Source: an uncultured Kiritimatiellota bacterium
GTDB lineage: Bacteria > Verrucomicrobiota > Kiritimatiellia > RFP12 > DVOR01
Reading direction: 5' to 3'
Assembly: GCA_944389945.1 (NCBI GenBank)
Contig: CALXOF010000006.1
Location: 62,001 to 126,000 of the forward strand
Length of the DNA stretch: 64,000 bases
Shown here piece after piece: positions 26,496 to 35,551 of the stretch. A model generated the notes under the pieces. It was not told the origin of the DNA. It made no database searches and saw nothing but the letters and a program-made list of their open reading frames with translations. The position numbers were made by a program, and so were the translations under genes. Within the stretch, counting starts at the first letter, position 1; each line of letters opens with the position of its first letter.

Positions 26496-27161
26496 ATGAA
26501 TGGATTGATTTTGGCGGAGGCTGGCATGACCTTTGCGGAGGCATGGGGTTATGGCGGCTGGCTGATGTGGGTGCTGTTGGCGATGAGCATCGCCGGATTG
26601 GCGTGTTGCGTCTATTTCATCTTGACGTTGCGGGCTGACAATGTGGCGCCGTTGCGTCTGCGCCGTGATTTGCCTAAGTATCTGATGGGTGATGACCCCG
26701 AGGAGGCGCGCCGTCTGTGCGAGGATGCGCCTTCGCCGCTCGCCGCGGTGATGCTCGCGACGCTTGACGCCATCCGCAATGCCCCGCACGCGGGTGCGCC
26801 GCTCATCGCGCAGGTGGCTGAGAGCGAGGGGCGCCGTCAGGCTGAGATTATCGAGGGGCGTACGCAGTGGTTGCTGGACATCGCGACGATTGCGCCCATG
26901 GTTGGCCTGTTGGGCACGGTGATTGGTATGCTGGGGGCCTTCGGGTCCGTGGCGAGCGACGTTGCCGCCGCCAAGCCGGCGATGTTGGCCGCGGGCGTGG
27001 CCCAGGCTATCGTCACCACTATTTTCGGCCTCCTCGTCGCCATCCCAGCGATGGCGCTCTATGCGTATTTCCGCCGCAGGGCGGGGCGCTTGGTCAGCCA
27101 TCTGGAGGGGGTCTGTGCGGAGTTGGTCGCCATTCTGAGCAGCAAGCATGCCGGGGAGTGA
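26496..27161 (+). CDS. exbB: ExbB/TolQ/MotA-family proton channel
   Basis: 221 residues. Inner-membrane proton channel subunit that, with ExbD, drives TonB- or Tol-dependent work at the outer membrane. First span WLMWVLLAMSIAGLACCVYF; cytoplasmic loop; WLLDIATIAPMVGLLGTVIGML, the second span with conserved TIAP..GLLGTV; third span IVTTIFGLLVAIPAMALYAY. All ExbB landmarks are in order. exbD begins 4 bases after the stop. Confidence 0.92.
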   Translation: MNGLILAEAGMTFAEAWGYGGWLMWVLLAMSIAGLACCVYFILTLRADNVAPLRLRRDLPKYLMGDDPEEARRLCEDAPSPLAAVMLATLDAIRNAPHAGAPLIAQVAESEGRRQAEIIEGRTQWLLDIATIAPMVGLLGTVIGMLGAFGSVASDVAAAKPAMLAAGVAQAIVTTIFGLLVAIPAMALYAYFRRRAGRLVSHLEGVCAELVAILSSKHAGE

Positions 27162-27164
27162 GCC

Positions 27165-27623
27165 ATGAACTTCCGCTCCAAACGCGCGGCGTTGCCGCAG
27201 TTTCAGATGACGGCGATGATGGACGTCGTCTTCCTGTTGCTTTGCTTCTTCGTCACTACGTCGGTTTACTCGCAGTGGGAGTTGGGGCTTGAGATGAAGC
27301 TCCCGGCGGCGCAGAGCGGCAAGGCCACCACGGCTTATTCCAAGACCGTGGTGCTCAACGTGGCGCAGGATGGCTCGGTCGTTCTCATGCAGCGCCGCAT
27401 CGATGGCGCCGCCTTGGCCGACGAGCTCAAGCGATTGGCCGCACGTGACCCCGATTGCGTGGTCAGCGTCCGGGCCGACGCCGGCACGGAATACGGCAAG
27501 GTGTTGGCGGTGGTCGATGCCTGCGTGGCCGCGGGGCTGACCAATGCGTCCTTCGCCACGACTGCCGCGGCGCCCGCGCCGGCCGCGTTGCCCCCGCCGC
27601 CGCCCTTCGAGGAGGCCGAGTGA
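27165..27623 (+). CDS. exbD: ExbD/TolR-family biopolymer transport protein
   Basis: 152 residues. One N-terminal span with the proton-carrying aspartate (about D20) in MTAMMDVVFLLLCFFVTTS, then a periplasmic domain (VVLNVAQDGSVVLMQRRIDG, VVSVRADAGTEYGKVLAVVD). Ends in a Pro/Ala-rich tail. Works with ExbB. No tonB is adjacent. The stop overlaps the next ATG. Confidence 0.92.
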   Translation: MNFRSKRAALPQFQMTAMMDVVFLLLCFFVTTSVYSQWELGLEMKLPAAQSGKATTAYSKTVVLNVAQDGSVVLMQRRIDGAALADELKRLAARDPDCVVSVRADAGTEYGKVLAVVDACVAAGLTNASFATTAAAPAPAALPPPPPFEEAE

Positions 27624-27928
27624 TGGAGACGTGGCTCTTTGAGGCGCTGATGCTGCTGGCCTTCGGGTGCAGCTGGCCGGCCTCCATCGCCAAGTCTCTG
27701 CGGACGCGCTTTGTGCGCGGCAAGTCGCCGGCCTTCATGTTCATTGTTCTGGGCGGCTATCTCTGCGGCATCATCCACAAGTTGCTCAACCCCGCGGGGC
27801 CGGACGCCGGCTTCCTGGCCCAGCACGTCATCTGGCTCTACGTGCTCGACATGGCGCTGGTGGGCACCGACCTCACGCTCTACTTCCTCTTCCGCAAGAA
27901 CGCCGAGCCGGTGCGGGCCGGGGCCTGA
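27623..27928 (+). CDS. PQ-loop/SemiSWEET-like small membrane protein
   Basis: 101 residues with ATGA overlap to exbD. Three predicted spans. The first carries FGCSWPASIAKSLRTRFVRG, the PQ-loop-like signature (S-W-P in place of PQ), then SPAFMFIVLGGYLCGIIHKL and HVIWLYVLDMALVGTDLTLY. Half-transporter size fits SemiSWEET-like sugar carriers or related PQ-loop proteins that dimerise. Substrate unknown. Confidence 0.75.
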   Translation: METWLFEALMLLAFGCSWPASIAKSLRTRFVRGKSPAFMFIVLGGYLCGIIHKLLNPAGPDAGFLAQHVIWLYVLDMALVGTDLTLYFLFRKNAEPVRAGA

Positions 27929-27931
27929 GCC

Positions 27932-28813
27932 ATGCTCCGCACCATCCTCCTGGTCACCAGCTTCGCGCTGGGGTGGTTCTGTCCGTGGCTGTCGGCCTTC
28001 AAGTGGCTGATGCCGTGGTGCCTGGTCTACATGCTCACGGTGGTCTTTCTGCGGATGGAGTTCACGCCGCGCGCCATCCACTGGCGGCACTGGGTCATCA
28101 TCGCCGTGAACGTGCTGGGGGCCTTCGCGGTGTGGGGCGGGCTGCTGCTCTTTGGCGTACCGGAACGGTTTGCGCAGGCGGCCTTCTTCACCTCGATCAC
28201 CCCCACCGCCACCGCCGCGCCGGTCATCGTGAGCCTGCTGGATGGCAGTATCACCTTCGCCTCGATGGGCTTTTTGCTCAGCGCGCTCTGCGTCAGCGCG
28301 GCCCTGCCCATCGCCATCACCATCGTGCTGCACCAGAGCGCGTGGGTCGCCCTGCCCACCATCCTCACGCGCGTCTGCTTCGTGACGTTGCTGCCCTTCG
28401 TGGCGGCGCTCCTCCTGCGCCGGCGCTTCGGCGAACGGGCCCGCCGCGTGGGCCGCGCCCTCACCCCATCCACGCTCTACGTCTGGATCGCCCTGGTCGC
28501 CCTCATCGCCGCCAGCGCCTCCCGTACGCTCGAGGAACACGCCGCCCAGTATCCCCGCGCCGACGTGCTCTGGGTGCTGGCCATCGACCTGGCGCTCTGC
28601 GTCTTCTGGTTCGCGCTCGGTGCCCTGCTCGGAGGCCGGCGGCGGCGGCGCGAATGTTCCCAGCTCCTCGGCCAGAAGAACACTTCCTACACCACCTATC
28701 TCGCCCTCACCTGCGACCCCACCGGCTTCTCCATGCTCGGCCCGGCCTTCTACGTCTTCTTCCACAACACCTGGAACGGCCTTCAGCTCATCTTCCACAA
28801 GCCCCGCCGCTGA
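27932..28813 (+). CDS. BASS-type (bile acid:sodium symporter-like) transporter
   Basis: 293 residues, about nine membrane spans. FFTSITPTATAAPVIVSLLDG and the late motif LGQKNTSYTTYLALTCDPTG correspond to the two crossing helices of BASS/AsbT-type symporters. Inner-membrane sodium-coupled uptake of an organic anion is likely. It follows the PQ-loop gene by 3 bases, so exbB-exbD-PQ-BASS form one operon pairing an energy module with two carriers. Confidence 0.75.
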   Translation: MLRTILLVTSFALGWFCPWLSAFKWLMPWCLVYMLTVVFLRMEFTPRAIHWRHWVIIAVNVLGAFAVWGGLLLFGVPERFAQAAFFTSITPTATAAPVIVSLLDGSITFASMGFLLSALCVSAALPIAITIVLHQSAWVALPTILTRVCFVTLLPFVAALLLRRRFGERARRVGRALTPSTLYVWIALVALIAASASRTLEEHAAQYPRADVLWVLAIDLALCVFWFALGALLGGRRRRRECSQLLGQKNTSYTTYLALTCDPTGFSMLGPAFYVFFHNTWNGLQLIFHKPRR

Positions 28814-28881
28814 AGACCTCCCACCGTCCTATCCGCCGCCCCGCAGAGGCGCAACCAATCTGCCAATCCGCCGCCCCCTTA

Positions 28882-28890
28882 TGCTATACT
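28882..28890 (+). promoter_or_regulatory. extended -10 promoter of the AAA/nuclease gene
   Basis: TGCTATACT, 18 bases before the ATG; CAAGGAG ribosome site. Confidence 0.65.
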
Positions 28891-28908
28891 GTTGGCAAGG
28901 AGTTCGGC

Positions 28909-30483
28909 ATGGAAGAAGAGAAGATTGCGCAAGGGACCTACGACTTCCGCATTATGCGGGAGAAGGGCTATCGTTACGTGGACAAGACGGCGTTGCTTTA
29001 TCCGCTCGTCACGCGGGATGGCGATGGCTTCTTCTTCATCTCGCGTCCGCGGCGCTTCGGCAAGTCGCTCATGCTCTCCACGCTGAAATGCATCTTCCAG
29101 GGTCGCCGCGACCTCTTCAAGGGCCTGGCCATCGATCAGATGGATTACGACTGGAACTCCTATCCCATCATCTCCTTCGATTTCTTCCCGGTGGAGACCT
29201 CGTCCTTTGAGCTCTTCAAAGAGGACTTGCGGACGACCGTCAAACGGGCCTTGGCCGAGGCCGGAGCAGACTGGGACGAATCCATCAGCACGCACCTGAA
29301 CTTCGCAGCGGCCATCGACCAACTCGCTGCGGCAAACGAGCACGGTCAGGTGGTGGTGCTTATCGACGAGTATGACGCGCCGGTGGGCCACGCCCTGCAG
29401 GATGTCCAGAAAGCCTCCGCCATCCGCGAACAACTTTCCTACATCTATGCCCAACTCAAGTCGCGCGTTGCCAAAATCCGGTTCTTGATGATGGCCGGCG
29501 TGACGCGGTTCACCCAGCTCTCCGTCTTCTCCGCGCTGAACAACCTCACCGATCTGACGATGGACGATCGCTACGCCACGCTTCTCGGTTACACGGACGA
29601 GGAACTGGAGGCCAATTTCAGTAAGACGTTGCACCGCCATGCCGAGGTCATGGGCCTTTCCTACGCGGACTACCGCGAGAAACTCCGCTGGTGGTACAAC
29701 GGCTACCGTTTCGCTCGCTGGAATATGACTAAGGTTTACAACCCCTACGCCATTGGCCAAACCCTTGGCGCTTGCAATCCCGAGTTTATTGGCACGTGGA
29801 GTCGTTCCGGCCAAACCTCTGCCGTCATTAACTACTTCACAAACAACCAACTCGCCGAGAAGGACTATGAAAACGTTGAAGACGTCTCCGAGGAAGATTT
29901 GGACGTTTGTGGCTTGGAGGACATCCGTCCCATCGCCATGCTCTACCAAAGCGGCTACCTCACCATTAAAGATTTTCAAGATGGTGTCTTCACGCTTGGT
30001 ATCCCGGACGAAGAGGTACGCCGTGCTTTCAACTCCCAACTCGTCCAAAAGTTCACCGAGAAAAAGGATGACCAGTATCGCAACGCCACCTGCCGCGCCT
30101 TGAAGCAAGCCAACTTCGACGCCTTCTTTGGTAACCTCTCCGACCTCTACGCACACCTCACTTATGGCCCCAAAGAGAACCGCGTGCAGGAGTTCTCCTT
30201 CCAGCGCATCCTCTATGTTCTGCTGACCTCCAGCGGCTTCTTCCGTGTCACCGCCGAGGACCGACAGTCCCATGGTCGCGCAGACTTGGTCGCCGAGACG
30301 CCCGAGCGTGTCTTTGTCTTTGAGCTCAAGGTCGACGGCACGCCTCAAGAGGCTCTTGACCAAATCAAAGAAAAGGGTTACGCCGAGCCTTATCGCCACA
30401 GCGGCAAGGAGGTCCACCTCATCGGTCTCTCCTTCGATGGCGAAACCCGCCGCCTCACCGGCACCGCCGCCGAGCCCCTCTGA
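28909..30483 (+). CDS. AAA-ATPase-like / PD-(D/E)XK nuclease-like protein
   Basis: 524 residues. The N-terminal AAA-ATPase-like domain has GTYDFRIMREKGYRYVDKTA and SRPRRFGKSLMLSTLKCIF, where GKS stands for the Walker A loop, plus VVLIDEYDAPVGHAL (Walker B-like) and IRFLMMAGVTRFT. The C-terminal PD-(D/E)XK domain reads SHGRADLVAETPERVFVFEL-K, giving the D...ExK triad. A very common fusion in gut and rumen anaerobes with many paralogues per genome; role not established (defence or mobile-element link suggested). Codon use is less GC-biased than in neighbours, hinting at transfer. It begins the block that continues into the glycosyltransferases. Confidence 0.9.
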   Translation: MEEEKIAQGTYDFRIMREKGYRYVDKTALLYPLVTRDGDGFFFISRPRRFGKSLMLSTLKCIFQGRRDLFKGLAIDQMDYDWNSYPIISFDFFPVETSSFELFKEDLRTTVKRALAEAGADWDESISTHLNFAAAIDQLAAANEHGQVVVLIDEYDAPVGHALQDVQKASAIREQLSYIYAQLKSRVAKIRFLMMAGVTRFTQLSVFSALNNLTDLTMDDRYATLLGYTDEELEANFSKTLHRHAEVMGLSYADYREKLRWWYNGYRFARWNMTKVYNPYAIGQTLGACNPEFIGTWSRSGQTSAVINYFTNNQLAEKDYENVEDVSEEDLDVCGLEDIRPIAMLYQSGYLTIKDFQDGVFTLGIPDEEVRRAFNSQLVQKFTEKKDDQYRNATCRALKQANFDAFFGNLSDLYAHLTYGPKENRVQEFSFQRILYVLLTSSGFFRVTAEDRQSHGRADLVAETPERVFVFELKVDGTPQEALDQIKEKGYAEPYRHSGKEVHLIGLSFDGETRRLTGTAAEPL

Positions 30484-30490
30484 TTCCCGG

Positions 30491-31213
30491 ATGAAGGCCT
30501 ACCTCATCAACCTCGACCGCGCCCCCGAGCGCCTCGCCGCCGCTGATGCCCAGCTCCGTGCCGCCGGCGTGGCCTACGAACGCATCCCCGCCCTCGATGG
30601 ACGCGCCTTGGGTTGGGCCGTCCTGGGTCCGCGCGTCTCGCGCTTCCGCTTCACCTTCGTTCACGGTCGCCCCCCCTCCCTCGGCGCCGCCGCCAGCACC
30701 CTCTCCCACCACGAGGCCTACCGCCGCTTCCTCGCCGCCGGCGAACCCGCCGCCCTCATCTTCGAGGACGACGTGACGCTCGACCCCGCCCGCTTCCGCC
30801 GCGCCCTCGACCTCATCCGGCCCCGCCTCGACCCCGCCAAGCCCGAGCTCTTCCTCCTCTGCGACCACGAAGGCGAGACCCCGCCCACCGGCGAAGGCAT
30901 CGTCCCCACCGGACCGCGCACCGCCTGCGCCGAGGCCTACGTCATCACGGCCGCTGCCGCGCGCCGCTTCCTCGCCTTCAACGACCCCCTCCACGCCATC
31001 CTCGACGCCTGGGGCCACTGGGCCCGCCGCGGCTTCGCCATTTGGAAGGTCTACCCTCCCGCCGCCACTCAGGCCGACGTCCCCTCGCTGAGCCACACCG
31101 AGCACACCGAGCCCCGCCGCACCCGCTGGCGTTGGTACGTCGCCCTCTGGCGCCTCCGCCTCGCCCTCACCCGCGCCCTCGACGCCCTCCTCTACAAGGT
31201 CCTCGGCCGATGA
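30491..31213 (+). CDS. GT25-family glycosyltransferase (first of tandem pair)
   Basis: 240 residues. LPS-type beta-1,4-galactosyltransferase family: MKAYLINLDRAPERLAAADA, IPALDGRALG, LGAAASTLSHHEAYRRFLA and the metal-binding ALIFEDDVTLDP. Near the C-terminus TACAEAYVITAAAARRFLAF is also typical. Probably adds a sugar to lipopolysaccharide or another surface glycan at the cytoplasmic membrane. Starts 7 bases after the previous gene; stop overlaps the next ATG. Confidence 0.88.
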   Translation: MKAYLINLDRAPERLAAADAQLRAAGVAYERIPALDGRALGWAVLGPRVSRFRFTFVHGRPPSLGAAASTLSHHEAYRRFLAAGEPAALIFEDDVTLDPARFRRALDLIRPRLDPAKPELFLLCDHEGETPPTGEGIVPTGPRTACAEAYVITAAAARRFLAFNDPLHAILDAWGHWARRGFAIWKVYPPAATQADVPSLSHTEHTEPRRTRWRWYVALWRLRLALTRALDALLYKVLGR

Positions 31214-31917
31214 AGGCCTACCTCATCAACCTCGACCGCTCCCTCGGACGCCTCGCGGAGGCCGACGCCCAGCTCCGCGCCGCCGCCATCCCCTACGAAC
31301 GCATCCCCGCCGTCGACGGACGCGCCCTCGGTTGGGCCGCCCTGTGCCGCCGCGTCTCGCGCTTCCGCTTCTTCCTCGTCCACGGACGCTTCCCCTCCCT
31401 CGGCGCCGCCGCCTGCACCCTCTCCCACAACGAAGCCTACCGCCGCCTCCTCGTCTCCGGAGAACCCGCCGCCCTCATTTTCGAGGACGACGTCCTGCTC
31501 GACCCCGCCGCCTTCCGCCGCGCCCTCGACCTCCTCCGGCCCCGCCTCGACCCCGCCAAGCCCGACCTCTTCCTCCTCTGCGACCACGAAGGCACCCCCG
31601 GCCACGGCATCGTCCCCGCCGGCGACGCCCACTTCGCCGAGGCCTACGTCATCACCGCCGCTGCCGCGCGCCGCCTCCTCGCCCTCAACGACCCCGTCCG
31701 TGCCATGAACGACGCCTGGGCCCACTGGGCCGCCCGCGGCATCGCCGTCCACAAAGTCCTCCCCGCCCCCTGCACCCAACGCGGCGGTTCGGACATCAAC
31801 CCCGACTGGCGCCCGCTCCGCCGCGCCCGCTGGCGGTGGTACGTCACCCTCTGGCGCGCCCGCCTCGCCCTCGGCCAGGCCCTCGACCGCCTCATCTGGG
31901 AGGTCTCCGGCCGATGA
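31210..31917 (+). CDS. GT25-family glycosyltransferase (second of tandem pair)
   Basis: 235 residues. Almost the same sequence layout as the gene before it: MKAYLINLDRSLGRLAEADA, LGAAACTLSHNEAYRRLLV, ALIFEDDVLLDP, ITAAAARRLLALNDP. A recent tandem duplication that has diverged mainly near the C-terminus and the AVDGRALGWAALC region. ATGA overlaps on both sides show tight translational coupling. Confidence 0.88.
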   Translation: MKAYLINLDRSLGRLAEADAQLRAAAIPYERIPAVDGRALGWAALCRRVSRFRFFLVHGRFPSLGAAACTLSHNEAYRRLLVSGEPAALIFEDDVLLDPAAFRRALDLLRPRLDPAKPDLFLLCDHEGTPGHGIVPAGDAHFAEAYVITAAAARRLLALNDPVRAMNDAWAHWAARGIAVHKVLPAPCTQRGGSDINPDWRPLRRARWRWYVTLWRARLALGQALDRLIWEVSGR

Positions 31918-33122
31918 AGCCCGTCTACCTCTACATCACCCCCTTCTTCCCCGGCCCGGACACCTGGCGCGGCGCCTACTCCCTCGACTTCGTCCGCGCC
32001 CTCGCCCGCCTCTCCAACTACGACGTCCGCGTCGTCATCCCCGGCCGCGGTCCCGACTACGCCATCGACGGCATCCCCGTCATCCGTCTGCGCGAGTGGC
32101 GCCTCCCCTCGATGATGTTCCCCCTCCTCTTCGCCCGCCGCAACGGCCGCGCCCTCCTCCGCGCCCTCCGCGCCCGCGGCATCGCCCCCGCCCGTATCGC
32201 CGTCTGCCACGCCAACACCCCGCCCTACGCCCCCTACGCCCTCGCCGTCCGCCGCGCCAACCCCGCCGCCCGCGCCCTCCTCCAGCACCACTTTCTCGAC
32301 TCCTACGGCCTCGCCCTCGGCCGCATCCTCCGCCGCTCCTTCCTCCACCGCCTCCTCCACTACTTCCTCTTCCGCCGCATCCACGCCCAGCTCGACGGCC
32401 ACATCTTCATCAGCGAAGCCAACCGCCGCGCCTTCCTCGCCGTCCCCAACGCCTCCTGGACCGACTGGCCCGACTACCGCCGCCAAATGCGCGGACTCAC
32501 CTGGTGCCCCTCCCCCACCATCCGCGCCGCTTACATCCTCCGCAACGGCGTCGACACCGCCCGCTTCAACCCCGCCGGACGCACCCCGCACACCGGCCTC
32601 GTCCTCGGCTGCGTCGCCAACTTCACCCCCCAGAAAGACCACCTCACCCTCCTCCGCGCCCTCGACCTCGCCCGCCACGACCTCGGCGACTGGCACCTCC
32701 GGCTCATCGGCACCGGCCCCACCCTCCGCGACTGCCAAACCTTCGTCCGCGAACACGCCCTCCAAGACCGCGTCACCTTCGAACCCGAACGCCCCCACAG
32801 CGAACTCCCCGCCTTCTACCGCGCCCTCGATCTCCTCGTCCTCCCCGGACGCTTCGAAGCCTTCGGCTGCGTCTGCCCCGAAGCCCACGCCTGCGGCACC
32901 CCCTTCATCACCTGCGCCAATGCCGGCGCCGCCGAGCTCATCCCCCCCGCCGCCCGCGACCGCTGGCTCGTCCCCCCGCACGATCCCGCCGCCCTTGCCG
33001 CCGCCCTCCGCCGCTTCGCCCACACCCGCCCCCCTCAAACCCTCACCCTCCCCCTCTCCTGCGACACCCTCCTCCCCCCCTTCCTCTCCTGGCTCCACTC
33101 TCTCCCCAAGGCAACCCCATGA
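31914..33122 (+). CDS. GT4-family glycosyltransferase
   Basis: 402 residues, GT-B fold. N-terminal MKPVYLYITPFFPGPDTWRG and FVRALARLSNYDVRVVIPG; hinge region with YILRNGVDTARFNP; C-terminal domain LGCVANFTPQKDHLTLLRAL, LRLIGTGPTLRDC, and the donor-binding ex7e-type motif GRFEAFGCVCPEAHACGTP. Probably uses a UDP- or GDP-sugar in surface-glycan assembly. Overlaps both neighbours by 4 bases. Confidence 0.9.
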   Translation: MKPVYLYITPFFPGPDTWRGAYSLDFVRALARLSNYDVRVVIPGRGPDYAIDGIPVIRLREWRLPSMMFPLLFARRNGRALLRALRARGIAPARIAVCHANTPPYAPYALAVRRANPAARALLQHHFLDSYGLALGRILRRSFLHRLLHYFLFRRIHAQLDGHIFISEANRRAFLAVPNASWTDWPDYRRQMRGLTWCPSPTIRAAYILRNGVDTARFNPAGRTPHTGLVLGCVANFTPQKDHLTLLRALDLARHDLGDWHLRLIGTGPTLRDCQTFVREHALQDRVTFEPERPHSELPAFYRALDLLVLPGRFEAFGCVCPEAHACGTPFITCANAGAAELIPPAARDRWLVPPHDPAALAAALRRFAHTRPPQTLTLPLSCDTLLPPFLSWLHSLPKATP

Positions 33123-33748
33123 AACCCACAGCACCCGCCCCCAACTGCCCCCCGTCCCCCGCCGATCTTCCCCACCTCTCCACCGAGGAATGGGTCCGCC
33201 GCGCCGCCTACGTCGACCGTCTGGGCCGCCCCCTCAAGCTCCGCCGCCTAAGGTGGCTCACCGTCTGCGTCACGCTCTTCTATCCCTGGCCCTACTTCCT
33301 CGGCCGCGGCTTCCGCCGTTGGCTCCTCCGCTGTTTCGGCGCCACCCTCGCCGACGACGCCGTCGTCTACCCCTCCACCCGCGTCTGGGCCCCCTGGAAC
33401 CTCACCCTCGGCCCCGCCACCGTCATCGACCGCAACGTCTATCTCTACACCGTCTCGCCCATCACCATCGGCGCGCAGGTCTTCGTCAGCGACGGTGCCT
33501 TCCTCTGCACCGCCTCGCACGACATCACCCGCCTCGACCGCCCTCTCACCCACCTCCCCATCACCATCCACGACGGCGCCTGGATCTGCGCCCAAGCCTT
33601 CGTCGGCCCCGGCGTCACCGTCGGCGAAGGCGCCATCGTCGCCGCCCGCGCCGTCGTCACTCGCGACGTCCCACCCTGGGCCATTGTCGCCGGCAACCCC
33701 GCCCGCATCGTCGGTTGGCGCAAACCTTCCCTTGAAGAGACCCTATAG
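33119..33748 (+). CDS. left-handed beta-helix acetyltransferase (WcaF/maa type)
   Basis: 209 residues. Hexapeptide repeats run from about residue 75 to the end (VVYPSTRVWAPWNLTLGPAT, SPITIGAQVFVSDGAFLCTA, ITIHDGAWICAQAFVGPGVT, VTRDVPPWAIVAGNPARIVG). The catalytic histidine is in TASHDI. Acetyl-CoA-dependent O-acetylation of a sugar in polysaccharide synthesis is likely. The stop codon TAG lies inside palindrome array copy 3, so the array either formed the gene's last codons or was inserted at its end. Confidence 0.88.
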   Translation: MKPTAPAPNCPPSPADLPHLSTEEWVRRAAYVDRLGRPLKLRRLRWLTVCVTLFYPWPYFLGRGFRRWLLRCFGATLADDAVVYPSTRVWAPWNLTLGPATVIDRNVYLYTVSPITIGAQVFVSDGAFLCTASHDITRLDRPLTHLPITIHDGAWICAQAFVGPGVTVGEGAIVAARAVVTRDVPPWAIVAGNPARIVGWRKPSLEETL

Positions 33749-33822
33749 TGGTCCGAGGTCAACCACTATAGTGGTCGGGGGCGAGACCCTATAGTGGTCG
33801 GGGGCGAGACCCTTAAGGGTCG
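33739..33822 (+). repeat. palindrome array, copy 3 (23-bp period, 4 units)
   Basis: Units at 33739, 33762, 33785 and 33808, all 23 bp apart: CCCTATAGTGG, CCACTATAGTGG (perfect palindrome), CCCTATAGTGG, then GACCCTTAAGGGTC (perfect palindrome). It begins inside the last codons of the acetyltransferase. Confidence 0.88.
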
Positions 33823-33832
33823 GCGGAGAGAC

Positions 33833-33858
33833 AAAAAGGGCCCGGGGGAGCCGGGCCT
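33833..33858 (-). terminator. Rho-independent terminator of the ankyrin-lipoprotein cluster
   Basis: On the minus strand AGGCCCGG-CTCC-CCCGGGCCC followed by TTTTTG, about 26 bases past the stop at 33885. Confidence 0.8.
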
Positions 33859-33884
33859 GGAAGTGGGAGAAAAGGTGCCGCGGG

Positions 33885-34586
33885 TTATTCTTTGGCGCCG
33901 GCGGCGAGGAGGGCGTCGCGGATGGGGAGCACTTCGTCGGAGTCGAGGAAGGGGTGGTAGCGCAAGGTGTTCACGAATTCAAGGAGGGTGCCGCGCTGGC
34001 CATTGGGCAGGTTAATCTGACGATTGGGGTTCGCACCTGCGTCCAACAACGCCTTGACGACCGCCAGTGTGGCATCGGCATCGGCCATGCCGGAGCCATA
34101 AACAAGAAGCGTCATCTGCAAGGGGGTGACGGAGACGGAGGTGCCACTGCCGTCATCGACTGTGGCGATGGCTTCTTTGTTGACCCCGTTGTCGATGAGC
34201 ACGCGCAGGCATTGCACGCCTTTCTCTACGTTCATCTGCCCCAGGGCAATGCCGGAACAGATGGCATGGAGGGGGGAGAGGACGGGGGAGCCCGGCAGGG
34301 CGCAGGGCGTGTTGAGGTCATAGCCGGCCGACTTCAGCACCGTGATGCCTTCCGGCCAACCGGCGCCGGCGCAGAAGACGGGCAGGGCGATGCCGTTGAC
34401 GGTCTCGTTGGGGCTGAAGCCTTCGTTGAGGCGGGCGCGGAGGGCGGCCTCGTCCTTTTGGTTGAAGAAGGCTGAGACTTCTTCTTCGCTTTGCGAGGCG
34501 AAGGCGATGTTGTCGTTGCATCCCACGGCGAGCGCGGAGAGGGCGGCCAGGCCAAGCGCGGCACAGACAGCATGGAATCGATTCAT
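33885..34586 (-). CDS. ankyrin-like lipoprotein, paralogue 1
   Basis: 233 residues. Lipoprotein signal MNRFHAVCAALGLAALSALA ending in VGC. Shared family block: SEEEVSAFFNQKDEAALRAR, SPNETVNGIALPVFC, GWPEGITVLKSAGYDLNTPC; ankyrin-type repeats CLRVLIDNGVNKEA and VVKALLDAGANPNRQI. Likely a periplasmic or outer-membrane-anchored protein-binding repeat protein. Its neighbours at 34663-35508 and 35552-37353 are paralogues. Function unknown. Confidence 0.75.
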   Translation of the reverse strand: MNRFHAVCAALGLAALSALAVGCNDNIAFASQSEEEVSAFFNQKDEAALRARLNEGFSPNETVNGIALPVFCAGAGWPEGITVLKSAGYDLNTPCALPGSPVLSPLHAICSGIALGQMNVEKGVQCLRVLIDNGVNKEAIATVDDGSGTSVSVTPLQMTLLVYGSGMADADATLAVVKALLDAGANPNRQINLPNGQRGTLLEFVNTLRYHPFLDSDEVLPIRDALLAAGAKE

Positions 34587-34662
34587 TGAGATGTTCTCCT
34601 TTTACGGGTGTTAACGGAATTCTCGGCGTGCGGGGGTGAAAGATTCCGCGCGGTGTGGGGCC

Positions 34663-35508
34663 TCACTCCTGCGGGCTGGGAGCCGCTTCCTGTGTCTTCG
34701 CCTCCGCTTCCTGCGCGGCGGCGGCCTCTTGCTTGGCCTCTGCCTCGGACACCAGGTCTATGAGGCGCTGTACATCGGCCTGGTCGACCAGTGCATTGTC
34801 GCGCTGCATATCCAAGACGAGCGAGAGGGGGAAATTCACCTTCATCAGCGTCTCCGTCGTCGCCGGGCTACGTTCGTTAAGCATGGGGTGTGGGTCGGCA
34901 CCGGCCTCCAAAAGCGTTTCGAAGACGGCGATGGTACCCGGACCGGAGGCGTAACCGGAGCTATAGGTGAGGCCCGTCAGCATCAAAGGCGAAACATTGA
35001 TGGATGCCTCTTCGTTGAGGGCGACCTGAACGGCGGCGTCCTTGTCGGCCCCTGCGTTGAGAAGCGCCTGGATGCCTGTCCGCCCATTCTCGGGGCTGAT
35101 CTGGCCCAGCGCGGTGGCGACGCAGACGGCATGGAGCGTGGGGACGTTGGGGGCGCCTTCGGTGTTGCAGGGCGTATTGAGGTCGTAGCCAACCTCTTTC
35201 AGGATACCGATGGCTTCGGGCCAGCCGGCGGCGACGCAGAAGCAGGGCAGCGAGACGCCCCCGACGGTCTCGTTGGGGGCACAGCTGGTGCGGAAGCGCT
35301 CACGGAGGGCGGCCGCGTCCTTTTGATTGAAGAAGGCTTGGACCTCCTCTTCGCTTTGGCCGGCGAAGACGGGGTCGAGCGTCCGCTCGATGGGCTTGGC
35401 CTCGGCGGGGGCCTCGCCGGCGGGCTGGGCATCCTCGCCGCAACCGGCGGAAAGGGCGAAGAGCGTGGCCAGGGCAAACGTGGCGCAGAGGGGCTTAAGG
35501 ATGTTCAT
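34663..35508 (-). CDS. ankyrin-like lipoprotein, paralogue 2
   Basis: 281 residues. Signal MNILKPLCATFALATLFALS ending AGC, then an Ala/Pro/Glu linker, then SEEEVQAFFNQKDAAALRER, PNETVGGVSLPCFC, GWPEAIGILKEVGYDLNTPC, closely matching paralogue 1. Ankyrin-type repeats GIQALLNAGADKDAA and VFETLLEAGADPHPM. Ends with an Ala/Glu/Gln-rich tail likely to be a coiled coil. GGAG ribosome site upstream. Confidence 0.75.
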   Translation of the reverse strand: MNILKPLCATFALATLFALSAGCGEDAQPAGEAPAEAKPIERTLDPVFAGQSEEEVQAFFNQKDAAALRERFRTSCAPNETVGGVSLPCFCVAAGWPEAIGILKEVGYDLNTPCNTEGAPNVPTLHAVCVATALGQISPENGRTGIQALLNAGADKDAAVQVALNEEASINVSPLMLTGLTYSSGYASGPGTIAVFETLLEAGADPHPMLNERSPATTETLMKVNFPLSLVLDMQRDNALVDQADVQRLIDLVSEAEAKQEAAAAQEAEAKTQEAAPSPQE

Positions 35509-35551
35509 GGGGTTCTCCTTCTTTGGCTAGCAGACAAATGGGGTGGGGCAC

